DNA of 64,000 bases, from NCBI GenBank assembly GCA_013176395.1, contig JABMLP010000002.1, positions 1-64,000 of the forward strand, read 5' to 3'. The stretch comes from Venturia oleaginea (Eukaryota; Ascomycota; Dothideomycetes; Venturiales; Venturiaceae). This document shows, piece after piece, positions 1 through 10,751 of the stretch (positions within the stretch are counted from its first letter, which is position 1; each line of letters opens with the position of its first letter). Below the pieces are notes generated by a model that did no database searches, had not been told where the DNA came from, and saw only the letters and a program-made list of their open reading frames with translations. Both the position numbers and the translations under genes were made by a program.

Positions 1-2218
1 ATCTCGTATAAATCGCAAGATTTGAGTATGCAGGGCCATATAGATGACCGTGTAGAAGCGATATCCCATAGGTCTCAAGAAAGTCCTGCCATTCAGCCGA
101 TTTGAAGCCACGAATATGGTCGAATTTCCCTGGCATCCAGCACATTTTGGTGGGCATTGTAGTACGAGATTGACGTAGAGTCTTCGAGACGATATTCGCT
201 ACCGATGAGTTGAAAAGATAGTCACTACCTGGTGTATAGGTATCGTGATCTTTCTTATCTGTATTGATCCGAGTACCGTTCCAGGTTTTCCAGAGAGTCT
301 TCATGATATGAGTGGAATAATGCATAAGATCCAGGGAAGCTATCAGGGAAGTGGAGGGTATCTAGTTCTAAGAGGATGCTTTTTCGTACAACTCCTAGGT
401 TTGTTAGTCAATGCTGATTAATTGAATTGGTATGAGTAGATCTCCACGCCAAGGCGTCAAAATAGTCATGAAATAAGGCTTTTTGTTAGTAAAACGGCTT
501 AATAATCATACTATCTCGTAGAAGTATGCTGAGGGTGATTCTAACTGGTCCGGTACTTACCAACAAGATCTGCCCAACCCTTACCAAGCAACAATGTATC
601 CTCAATCTCTTGACGTAAGGCTCTCTACAATGTAGATTACCCTTTAATTGATGCTCTGTATGAGGAACATAATAAGTCTTTTGCCCTGGCGACCATTTGG
701 CTCGAATATAGCAGAATCTACAAGGACTCATTGCATTACCGGGGTGCTTCATTCCGCAGAGCTCAGATACTGCAGGGCCATCACCTATATGGTAGGTTAG
801 TTAGCTAAAAAAAGTATCTAGACTATTGAATGAAGTTGAAATAAATATTATTATAGATGTCTCCGGTAACCGAATGACCATATATTGAAATAGAGAGGGA
901 CTTACCACAAACCAACACCACATTCGCTCGCATCGTGAACTCTCTACCACGGTATTTATTGTGTGCCTTGACCCAGTTTTGAGAAGTTGAGCTCGTCAAC
1001 GAGAGGCCTTAGATAGCTGTCAATATCCTCATGTTTGTTGGGCCCTGGAATGACGAGAGAGAGTAATATATTACCCTTCTTATAGCGAATCGATGGTGGT
1101 AGATTATAGTTGACGAGATGACTGGGCTGACCGAGTGATTGCCCGATTTGATAGCTTGAACGCCATCATAATGTAGTGCAAAAGCGATGTCAGTTGGTCG
1201 CTTGAAATAGCCTTCTTTTCTGAGATCTCGGTACCTTCGCCGGACCACCAGTCATCATAGACTAATGGTAACTGGTCAATAGGGTTGATCCAGTACTTTT
1301 GGTGGTGTTTTTGGAGGGTCTCTGCTCGTATAGCCGATTGGAATTGATACCTGAGCGAGGTATAAGAGGGATATATAGGAAGGTTTTTCGTGCACGGCGA
1401 GTGCTATAGTAATAACGAGGTTCGTTACAACTACTGCAACCCTCTAGATTAGCGTAATCGCCAGTGTATGCAATACAACTCTTGATACAGCAGTCAAAGG
1501 TTCTACCTCGAGCCTCGTCAGTGCCGTAAGAACATCGCCGCGGCGGCGTAGATCTGGCAACTGTGTAGACCACCCATTCTCGACGATATAGCGTAGCATA
1601 TTGTATTGTTCTCAGCTGACATGGTAACCAACCCATTCAGAGAGTTGTAGATACCGTAATTGGGCGTCGGAGAGTTGACGTACTTAAAGAAAGTTAGCTT
1701 TATGTTAACTTGGGGACCTCCAGCGTAAATGAAAGGCCAATTCTGCTAAGAGGACGTTACAGGGATTAAAATTAGTGTAGAATGAGGTTATATCGTCCTC
1801 GAAAAGAATTGAAGTTGCTCAATCGCTGAAGGTTCCTATTTATCTCAAAGTTAACTTTAACTTACTTCGCTCAAAGTCGATTCCATCACCAACATCGATA
1901 TCAGAATCGTAATCTAGTGGCTCATTCTGCTCATTCTGAGGGCTTGGCGGGGTGTGAGACTCATCATCGACTATCTCGTCATCGGTCTCGATGCCGGCGG
2001 GCTCATCTGCAGCGTTATAGGTAGGAAGATTGAGTTTTGACGTCGTATCCAAGCCTCACGATGTCTTGTACGAGTCCGGATAGAACATCGATGTATAGAT
2101 TCGCCGAGATCTCGTTCAAAAAAGCAGAATACAGCCATTTTTGGTATGCCAGCGAGAGTGATGTGTTCGAGTCACAATAGAGGTGTGAGATTCTGAGGCT
2201 ACCGGCCGCAGAATCCAC
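1..2218 (-). pseudogene. Tnp2-like CACTA transposase, left-arm copy, frame broken
   Basis: This mirrors the transposase of the right arm. Here its frame is broken repeatedly by single-base losses, for example cgcctc to cgctc near 1360, gaaagg to gaagg near 1236, catcctc to catctc near 1117, and shortened A and G runs near 985. The right-arm copy reads through every one of these points. The net loss is about 15 bases over 2.2 kb, which resembles poorly polished long-read sequence more than evolutionary decay. The C-terminal part lies beyond the window start. Confidence 0.8.
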
Positions 2219-2387
2219 CTCCGGATTGACTCGAGACGTTTGAAACGGCTACTGATTCGGACATATCGTTATTGTTGGTGTATGAAACGGTCTAGATGTC
2301 ATGCTAAGGTGGGGTTGAGGTGTATAATAGGAGAATCTAGCTGTAGATAATTCTACCTTCACGATTAAAACCTTTCAAAGACTTATA

Positions 2388-3647
2388 ATGGCGCCAAAAA
2401 CAGCTTTGAGTGAACGCCCGATTGAGCAACCTCTTGATACCGAGATCACCACCTTGGCAGACATCCTCGTCACCATTAATCTGGCCGTGCGGAACTACCC
2501 GGAGAATATTCGCAAGGAGCTGATTGCAGACTATAAATCTGCGGTAGCGAAGTCACTCAATATCGCGAGATCTTATAGTCAAAAGGAGTCGGTTCCGATT
2601 CGCAATGGTGATGGGACTCTGAATCTTGAAGCGTTAGTAACTACTCAATATCTCATCAAAGAAAGCTACTTATCTCTCTCTTTTAGTACACGTTTTAATC
2701 CCGTTAAGCAAACCAAGCCTTTTAAATCTCAGAGTCATACAGATCGTCAAAATCTGTTCACCGCCCTCCATACCGAAAGTCCTATTCTATCCAGATACGT
2801 AGGCTATTGGCCCTCCGCAGCGTTACTAAAGATCAAGTTGGACTATATTCGTACCGAAGAGTGCCGACGAAGAAAGGTTATAATGACACCAAACGTTCCT
2901 CGAAAAAATGGCAGGGCAAAGTTGAAATCTACACCGATATCTACACCAACTTCATTAGCAAGTCAAGACACCGAGGGTGCCAGAATGATCGATTTTACAC
3001 CTTCAAAGCCATCAAAACAGTCCTCTCATGTCGCCGAGGTGCTTGCTACACCTGGTATCTATTCGAGGTCGGTTTCTGCCGAGCCATCTTTGCCATATAC
3101 ATACGACGATGAGGCCGCCGATTTCGAGGACTCTCAGGATCAGATCAATATCGATGATGATATTAGCGTCTATAGCGATGACCAACACGATGACTACGCC
3201 GCTCGAATTGACGAGATTGATGGCGACCTTGAAGCGCTAGATTCTACTCTACAATCTACTCAGATAGCCTCGAAAAAGCGCAAGGAACGAGACCCTCAAG
3301 ATTCTACTCTTATATTGGCCCCGAGTGCTAAAAGAAGCTTTCAAAAAACGTCAATTGTGGTGGATGTTAACGATAATAACGAGAGAAAGAGAGCTGAAAA
3401 GAAAGATTCTTTGGCCAAACAAGCTCTTGCATTGAAAAAGAAGACACAGCAAGATGCAGCCCTGGTACGTCAGAAAAGAAGCAGTTGGTTCAAGTCACTG
3501 AGTGGCCAATTACCCGAAATTGACGAAGAATCAGAGTCATGGTATATCATCGCTTCCACGGTATCTAACAAGAAGATGGCATTTGGAAGAGTCTGCACGT
3601 ACGAGTGCTTCATTGGGGCAAAGACCCTGGACGCGGAGGATGCATAG
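2388..3647 (+). CDS. CACTA companion protein, 419 aa, unknown function (left arm)
   Basis: The open frame is intact and lies divergently from the transposase inside the CACTA element, in the place where such elements often keep a second (TnpA-like) gene. I recognise no named domain. The N-terminal ~150 residues look folded and helical. The middle is acidic (DDEAADFEDSQDQ, then many D/E), followed by a basic stretch (KKRKERD) and a Lys/Gln-rich helical segment (about residues 330-370). A DNA-binding or accessory role in transposition is inference from position and composition only. It is identical to the copy at 14769-16028. Confidence 0.6.
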   Translation: MAPKTALSERPIEQPLDTEITTLADILVTINLAVRNYPENIRKELIADYKSAVAKSLNIARSYSQKESVPIRNGDGTLNLEALVTTQYLIKESYLSLSFSTRFNPVKQTKPFKSQSHTDRQNLFTALHTESPILSRYVGYWPSAALLKIKLDYIRTEECRRRKVIMTPNVPRKNGRAKLKSTPISTPTSLASQDTEGARMIDFTPSKPSKQSSHVAEVLATPGIYSRSVSAEPSLPYTYDDEAADFEDSQDQINIDDDISVYSDDQHDDYAARIDEIDGDLEALDSTLQSTQIASKKRKERDPQDSTLILAPSAKRSFQKTSIVVDVNDNNERKRAEKKDSLAKQALALKKKTQQDAALVRQKRSSWFKSLSGQLPEIDEESESWYIIASTVSNKKMAFGRVCTYECFIGAKTLDAEDA

Positions 3648-3962
3648 CCCCCAGTTTAGGGCCTGGATTGGAGGCTATCTGCCTATGTCGCTGTAATTAT
3701 ATAGTTAATCTGGTGATAGAGCTAGATTTGTTGTTTTTGCGGCGATGCGGCGATGCAGTGCACGTGACTTTGGGGGGGGGGGGGGGGATCTCCCCGCCAA
3801 AAACCAAAAAAAGGGCTGAAATTTACAATAGACTGAATGCTAGATTGTTTACGAACTTTTTTTGAGTACAATGAGAATTCCTGAGAGAAATCCCGTAAAA
3901 AACGGTGATCTGGTTGTATTTTCCGTGATTTTGGCGTTTACAATGTGTTTGTGACCGTAGTG

Positions 3963-5095
3963 TTAGCAGACGTCCCTCTGAGCACCACCTCGCCGCTGAC
4001 TTTCCACAGATCTCCGAGCATGGCTTGTTGCAATGATGATTTGCCGGCACCGACTCGACCAACGATACGAGTCAATTCTCCTTTGTGCGCGGAGAAATCA
4101 ATATCCTCGAGTGCATTTCGAGCTTCTGCTTTGTTCCAAGTGAAAGTGGCATCTCGAATTCGTACCGACTCTTCGCCTATTTCTTCAACCGTTTCCTTAG
4201 TGATGACCGCATCCTTCTGCAGCTCTTCAGCAGAGAAATAGGATGTCAATCTGCCGACCGCTACCGACGCCTCGATGATAGCGGTGATTACATTGGGCAG
4301 GACTGAGCGCGGGAAAGTTAGCAGGTTAAAGAGTGTCAGAGCAGGGAACACGATATCCGAGGTCAGCGGCTTATTCTGAGTTAGGACGAACACTGCAAAT
4401 GTAGAGCAAGAGACCAGAAACGGTGTTGTTGACCAGGTAAAATTGGCGAAAGCTTGAGTAGCTCCAATCTTGCGCAAGGTCTTCAATTCCAGATCATTTC
4501 GAATGTAGTTGAGCTTGTTAATAAATGCCGTAGTCCATACGTAGAGTTTTATAGATTTCATGTTGTTGAGGATCTCGGTCATAAGACGTGTTCGAGCATC
4601 TTTGTTTGCCATTTGCGTCTTTTGCAAAGACTTCATAAAACGAGCGATGAGCCCGTTAGCTGGAATCATAAGAACCATCACAACAACACCCGCAATCATA
4701 CTGAGTCCCACTAGTTGATATAGTGAGATCATGCACAACACTACCTGGAACGGGGCAGACCAGAGTTGTTGGCCGTATTGAGTCAGATCCTGCAAGCGCT
4801 GAACATCCACAGCCATGTAATTCACTATGTCGCCGGTGGATTTTGCAGCCCGTCCCTCGTTCGAAAGTCGCATTGACTTGACGTAGATTGAGGCTGTGAG
4901 AGCAGACTTGATTCTCATTCCTGTTTCGAAAGCTCTTTGAAAGTACTGATGCAAGGAAGCAGTCTGCATGACTGAAACGAAGAACATCGTCAAAGCAATC
5001 GCCACACCTTTGATCTGCGATTGAGGAGATTCGGTAGTGTACGAATCGACCCCTGAGATCAAGAGCCGCAGAAGCTGTGGTTGGATGAACTGGGA
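3963..5095 (-). pseudogene. Ycf1-like ABC transporter fragment (left arm)
   Basis: This is the mirror copy of 13322-14454 with an identical translation. It covers most of the first membrane domain and the start of nucleotide-binding domain 1 up to just past Walker A. It is cut on one side by the CACTA terminus and on the other by a copia integrase relic. See the right-arm entry for domain details. Confidence 0.85.
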
Positions 5096-5395
5096 GGCAG
5101 TCGCTGACGGTTCACTACTACCACACTGACAATGGTGGAGAGTACGTTGATAAGGAAAGCGAGGCTATTCTAGCCACTCAGGGCATCACCCATCATCGCA
5201 CGACTCCCTACAATCCTAAGCAGAACCCAAAAGCCGAGCGCTTCAATGGAGTTATCATGACTATGGCCAACCCTTAATTCATCGCCTCAGGACTTCCAGA
5301 GAAGTACTGCCCTTTGGCCTACACTCATGAAAACTACGTTCGCGTGAGGATGTTGCATCCCAGTGGTTCAATGACTATCTACAAGGCATGGTATG
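5096..5395 (+). pseudogene. Ty1/copia integrase relic (left arm)
   Basis: About 90 codons of a copia integrase core are readable, including HTDNGGEYV and GITHH..TPYNP..NP..ERFNG, then an in-frame TAA after MTMANP and a further readable stretch (FIASGLPEKYCPLAY). It closely resembles the integrase of the copia element at 59370-63342, so the two belong to related families. It is cut by the LTR starting at 5396 and abuts the ABC fragment. Confidence 0.8.
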
Positions 5396-5564
5396 TGTCG
5401 TATCCTTGGCACTGACAGGGGCGGTGCAATTTCTGCATCTCAAGGATACCTCAATGTTCGAAGAAGAACAAGAACAATCAAGAATACAAGAGACTTATCC
5501 ATATATGTTTATTTCATTATCATTTCATTAATATTTCATACACGTGTACAAAGCCGAATCAACA
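5396..5564 (+). repeat. Copia 5' LTR (left arm)
   Basis: It begins TGTCGTATCC and ends CGAATCAACA. It matches the solo LTR at 28198-28389 in reverse orientation; that copy is 192 bp because it has extra ATTTCATTATC-type repeats. It marks the boundary between the older integrase relic and the new element. Confidence 0.85.
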
Positions 5565-5741
5565 CTGATTAGTGGTTACAAGGCGACCACAGATTAGCAA
5601 GAACCCAATTTTCCGACAATTGTACGAAACTCCCGCACTGCAGGAGATTATTGTACAACCCACGAGTCACGTATCGCACAACGGATACAATTCACTTAGA
5701 TTTATTTGATCTAGAACAAATACGACATTGGAACCCGTACG

Positions 5742-7665
5742 ATGTCTCAACTACCAATCGGAGCATTCCAAGCAAGCAGTCCTACACCGGCAGGCCCGGC
5801 AGTCCCAAGGAAGTTCCAATCGAAAGGGAAGGAAATTGAGCTATTACAAGAGGAGGAGCCAGAAGAAGAACCAATACCTCTATTTAGGGAGATCGCACAA
5901 GATACTGGAATCCCAATCAATATCCTAAAGAAGCACCTCAATCTACACAATTGGTAGGCAGATATCAACCCAGAAACGGAACCAGAGGAGGCAAACTTGA
6001 CAACTTACCTTGTATTAAAACTATATCGACGTAAAGCGGGCAGGAATTACAAAGAGGAATCTAGTCGGAGAGCTGCGCGATGTTTTCTACGGATGGACAA
6101 ATTATCAGTTTGGACAGATTAACAAACGTTTCATACGAATATTGATTCAACTCTGTCAAGACAGGCAAATTACAATCCGAGATGAGCCCGGCTGTACGGC
6201 TGCAAATCAGATGATGTATGTACTTGAGGACTCCATTCCACCAACACCCCGTATTGAGGAGAGTTTGGTGGAACAGCAGAGCCCAACTACAGACGAATCT
6301 GTTAGGCTACGGCTACCGACAATAGAACATGCAGTTCGCGCAAAGCAGGAGTTGGTAGGAGAAACCCTATTAGGACTCTCCGTTCGACAGAAAGGAACTC
6401 TCTCTCCAGTGGTGGAAATGCCGAGATTTCAACCCCAGATTGAGGAGAGAACTCAATCCCAGAGACCTGAGAACGCAGTACGGCAACCTCAATACCGAAC
6501 CCAACGTCCTCAATCCTCTCGGCCTACTGGCATACAACAGAAGAATTGGGAAAGAGGCCGTACGAAGGAACTATCTCAATTTCAACTACCGACGCAACAG
6601 CAGCAGCAGCCTCCCCAAGGTTGGCTTGTACAACCACAAGCAGGAGGAGACGGTAGAGGAGAAGGAAACGGCGGAGGAGAACTACCAGGCCTACTATTAG
6701 GGTCTGGTAGCTTTGCACAAGGTTCCCCAGACCCATTAGGAAGAGGATACAATTCTCAAGGCGGAGGATATTCAGGTGGAGGGGATGGAAGCTCGTACGG
6801 AGGACCAGGAGCACTACCAACAGGATTACCAGCAGGACCACCAAGACCACCAGGACCGGATCCGTACGAACTTCCCACTACAAGATGGATCCCAAATGCC
6901 TTTGTCGAATCTCGTGCGATCGCCGCTTTCTCAAAAATATGGAAAAAGGAGAGATGCTACACCGGTGTACTGTACGACATCCTACAGGAGAAGGTGAAGC
7001 TATTTATCACTCTCTGCAGGCGACTCCAGATCTATGAGAACCAGTACCATGCTGTCTTCCCCGACATTCTTACCGGACGTGCAGAGACATTCTACCTTGA
7101 CCATATCGGACCAGATATGAGATGGGACCAGATATATCGTGCGATGTACAACAGATTCAATACTAGCCAAAATCACGCAATCTACTACGCAGATTGGACA
7201 ACAACCTCGTTTGCACGAAGAAGATCTGAGAACCCTGATAAGCCACTTCCCGAAGTGCTCCAGATTATGCTAGATAAGCTCCAACTTGTCCAACGCGCAA
7301 TGGGAGAACCGTACAAAGGCGAGATACATCTCAGTACAGCTGTTACCAAGGCATGCAAAGGCGTACGAGAGCTGGAATCCGCATTCCTACGCCCAAGCAC
7401 ATCGTGCGAGAACTTGTTTGCAGAGCTCCGGTCCGCCCTTCAACTCTACATAGATCGGAAATCTACAAAGCAATTCTTTACAAGAGAAGGGCAACCCCAG
7501 CTACCACGGCCCTTGCACGAAGCAGATCAATTCTTCAATGACAGGAGATTCCGAGATAACAGTAAGGGAGGAACACCTGCTCCGTCGTACAGCAGAGGCC
7601 AGCAACCATGGCAGCCAAGAATAGATCCCCCGCATGAGGCGAATTCGGGACAGCAATCTTATTAA
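5742..7665 (+). pseudogene. Copia gag (left arm), one stop and one frameshift
   Basis: Translation starts at MSQLPIGAFQ (5742), meets an in-frame TAG near 5957 and shifts frame near 6050. It then stays open to a TAA at 7663-7665. The middle is rich in Gly, Pro and Gln (a G/Q/P linker around 6600-6870), followed by a capsid-like region (about 6880-7480) rich in Trp, Tyr and Arg. The TAA is followed in the same frame by a zinc knuckle (CWICNKPEC..H) and pol, so one stop separates gag from pol. CAA-to-TAA is the simplest origin, but a programmed readthrough stop cannot be excluded. Confidence 0.75.
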
Positions 7666-9195
7666 CAACCATGGCAGAGATCCAAGAAACCATGGCAATC
7701 TAAGCCATTTTCTCGCACGGGAGGGAAAGGTTGCTGGATCTGCAACAAACCAGAATGCCGTTCCTGGAAACATACACCTGAGGAGCAAGCTCGCACGAAG
7801 AAGCAGTTCTTTACGGCAGTAGATGAAGCTGACATGGAACTCCCAAATGACGAGGAAATCCGACAATTCATAGTCTCGTACGAAAGTACCTATGAACAGT
7901 TCCTAGCTTCCCAGGACGACGAAGAAGACAAGGGACAACAAGTGGTTTCCTACCTAACCACCGCTGCATTCTACCACCGTACAACAGGAGAGGATATCTA
8001 CGGCCAGGGAGAACCGTCAGTACGTGCGGAACAGTTTATCCTTGAAAGCAAATATGCTAAAGCATACCAAGGTGAACTTTGGGACACAGGCGCCGCACGA
8101 GTCTCTACAGTTGGGAAATGCCAGGTTGAAGCATACCTCCGAGAGTTCCCTCGTATGAAGATTGATTGGACACCTGGTAGTGCCCATATCTCGTTTGGAA
8201 GTGGACCACCTACTGCGGCAATTGGCACGATAGAAATGGAGAACTCTCTTGGCAAGATCACCTACCACATCTTGGAGACAGGCACTCCATTCCTCTTCTG
8301 CTTGGACGAAGGAGACAGGCTGAAAGCCTACTTCAACAATGTTAACAATACTATCGTACGAAAAGATGGATCTACAATCCCAGTCGTGCGAAAATGGAGA
8401 CATCCTTTCTTCAATCTCAGCCAAAGAGAAGCCGCATCATTCCTAACTGAGACTGAACTTAGGAGAGTCCACAAGAGATTTGGCCACCCTCGTACAGAAC
8501 GCCTACACACTCTCCTCAAGCAAGCTGGCTATACGGATGTTGAAGAGTCCGTGCTAGAACAGATCCGGAAGGTGTGCCATCAATGTCAATCGCACGACCA
8601 GGCCCCAAGAAGATTCAAGTCCTCCATCCAGGATAACTGCGAGTTCAACTACGAAATTATTATCGATGTAATGTACCTCGATAGTAAGCCAGTTCTCCAT
8701 GTGATTGATGCAGCTACATCTTTCCAGGCAGCTACCTTCCTGAAATCGATGTCTGCACGAGACACCTGGGATGTTCTCTGCAAATACTGGATCTATGTCT
8801 ACCAAGGACCCCCAGACAACATTACACACGATCCAGGAACCAACTTTGCGTCCGAAGACTTCAGGAACTTCGCACGAATTGTTGGAACCTCATGCGAAGA
8901 AATGCCTGTTGAAGCCCATCATGCTATAGGGAAGATTGAGAGACAACATGGACCACTAAGGAGGGTGTACAACATCCTTTTAGAGGAAATTGGCCATCGT
9001 ACGGACAAAGAAATAATCCTCCAGATGGCAATCAAAGCTCTCAATGATACAGCAGGACCAAATGGCATTGTCCCAACACTTCTTGTATTTGGAGCATACC
9101 CCAGAATCAACCAGGACTCGCCACCATCTCAAGACATTGTCGCACGAGCTGAAGCAGTTCAAAAGGCTATGAAAGAGCTCAGAAGTATTCGTGCA
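7666..9195 (+). pseudogene. Copia pol fragment: protease and integrase (left arm), truncated at the palindrome centre
   Basis: In order: a CCHC-like knuckle (about 7730), a retropepsin-type active site (GELWDTGAARVS, with Asp-Thr-Gly), the GAG-pre-integrase zinc module (VHKRFGH...CHQC) and an integrase core (IIDVMYLD..., then HDPGTNFAS, then a Glu in the IERQHG context). The frame runs through the centre and stops at 9256-9258, but codons after about 9195 come from the reverse complement of the other arm. RT and RNase H are absent, so this copy cannot move by itself. Confidence 0.85.
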
Positions 9196-9236
9196 TTGAT
9201 TGCGCGGTTAACTTCAACCTTTGCGCGAATACTTCT
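9181..9236. other. Palindrome junction with short asymmetric spacer
   Basis: Bases 9181-9195 pair with 9222-9236 with one mismatch (9192/9225). The 26 bases 9196-9221 are unpaired. Read on the minus strand, the spacer continues the copia pol frame with plausible copia sequence (RAKVEVNRAINAR). It therefore belongs to the right-arm element, and the strand switch lies near 9186-9195. The ends share the near-identical octamers TGCACGAA and TGCGCGAA, which suggests a microhomology-guided fold-back. Confidence 0.85.
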
Positions 9237-10751
9237 GAGCTCTTTCATAGCCTTTTGAACTGCTTCAGCTCGTGCGACAATGTCTTGAGATGGTGGCGAG
9301 TCCTGGTTGATTCTGGGGTATGCTCCAAATACAAGAAGTGTTGGGACAATGCCATTTGGTCCTGCTGTATCATTGAGAGCTTTGATTGCCATCTGGAGGA
9401 TTATTTCTTTGTCCGTACGATGGCCAATTTCCTCTAAAAGGATGTTGTACACCCTCCTTAGTGGTCCATGTTGTCTCTCAATCTTCCCTATAGCATGATG
9501 GGCTTCAACAGGCATTTCTTCGCATGAGGTTCCAACAATTCGTGCGAAGTTCCTGAAGTCTTCGGACGCAAAGTTGGTTCCTGGATCGTGTGTAATGTTG
9601 TCTGGGGGTCCTTGGTAGACATAGATCCAGTATTTGCAGAGAACATCCCAGGTGTCTCGTGCAGACATCGATTTCAGGAAGGTAGCTGCCTGGAAAGATG
9701 TAGCTGCATCAATCACATGGAGAACTGGCTTACTATCGAGGTACATTACATCGATAATAATTTCGTAGTTGAACTCGCAGTTATCCTGGATGGAGGACTT
9801 GAATCTTCTTGGGGCCTGGTCGTGCGATTGACATTGATGGCACACCTTCCGGATCTGTTCTAGCACGGACTCTTCAACATCCGTATAGCCAGCTTGCTTG
9901 AGGAGAGTGTGTAGGCGTTCTGTACGAGGGTGGCCAAATCTCTTGTGGACTCTCCTAAGTTCAGTCTCAGTTAGGAATGATGCGGCTTCTCTTTGGCTGA
10001 GATTGAAGAAAGGATGTCTCCATTTTCGCACGACTGGGATTGTAGATCCATCTTTTCGTACGATAGTATTGTTAACATTGTTGAAGTAGGCTTTCAGCCT
10101 GTCTCCTTCGTCCAAGCAGAAGAGGAATGGAGTGCCTGTCTCCAAGATGTGGTAGGTGATCTTGCCAAGAGAGTTCTCCATTTCTATCGTGCCAATTGCC
10201 GCAGTAGGTGGTCCACTTCCAAACGAGATATGGGCACTACCAGGTGTCCAATCAATCTTCATACGAGGGAACTCTCGGAGGTATGCTTCAACCTGGCATT
10301 TCCCAACTGTAGAGACTCGTGCGGCGCCTGTGTCCCAAAGTTCACCTTGGTATGCTTTAGCATATTTGCTTTCAAGGATAAACTGTTCCGCACGTACTGA
10401 CGGTTCTCCCTGGCCGTAGATATCCTCTCCTGTTGTACGGTGGTAGAATGCAGCGGTGGTTAGGTAGGAAACCACTTGTTGTCCCTTGTCTTCTTCGTCG
10501 TCCTGGGAAGCTAGGAACTGTTCATAGGTACTTTCGTACGAGACTATGAATTGTCGGATTTCCTCGTCATTTGGGAGTTCCATGTCAGCTTCATCTACTG
10601 CCGTAAAGAACTGCTTCTTCGTGCGAGCTTGCTCCTCAGGTGTATGTTTCCAGGAACGGCATTCTGGTTTGTTGCAGATCCAGCAACCTTTCCCTCCCGT
10701 GCGAGAAAATGGCTTAGATTGCCATGGTTTCTTGGATCTCTGCCATGGTTG
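9189..10751 (-). pseudogene. Copia pol fragment: protease and integrase (right arm)
   Basis: This mirrors the left-arm pol with the same knuckle, protease and integrase motifs. It continues about 10 codons further (KVEVNRAINAR) through the spacer before the strand switch. That extra sequence looks like normal copia continuation, so this arm is probably the original and the left arm the copy. No RT follows. Confidence 0.85.

Larger units (their letters stand above)
1..3962 (-). mobile_element. CACTA DNA transposon, left-arm copy (cut by window edge)
   Basis: This is the mirror copy of the complete element at 14455-19618. One terminus, TGACCGTAGTG at 3952-3962, is visible where the element meets the ABC transporter fragment. 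The other terminus would lie beyond position 1. It carries the Tnp2-type transposase on the minus strand and a companion gene on the plus strand. Confidence 0.85.
5396..9195 (+). mobile_element. Ty1/copia retrotransposon, 5' half only (left arm)
   Basis: It consists of a 169-bp LTR, a leader, gag, protease and integrase, then stops at the palindrome centre. Reverse transcriptase, RNase H and the 3' LTR are missing from both arms. A solo LTR of the same family lies at 28198-28389. The element is inserted in the older copia integrase relic. Confidence 0.85.

Noticed and set aside
6524..6850. Leucine/valine-rich minus-strand frame that looks like a membrane protein
   Set aside because: It is the antisense of the Gly/Pro/Gln-rich gag linker, repeated in the mirror arm.
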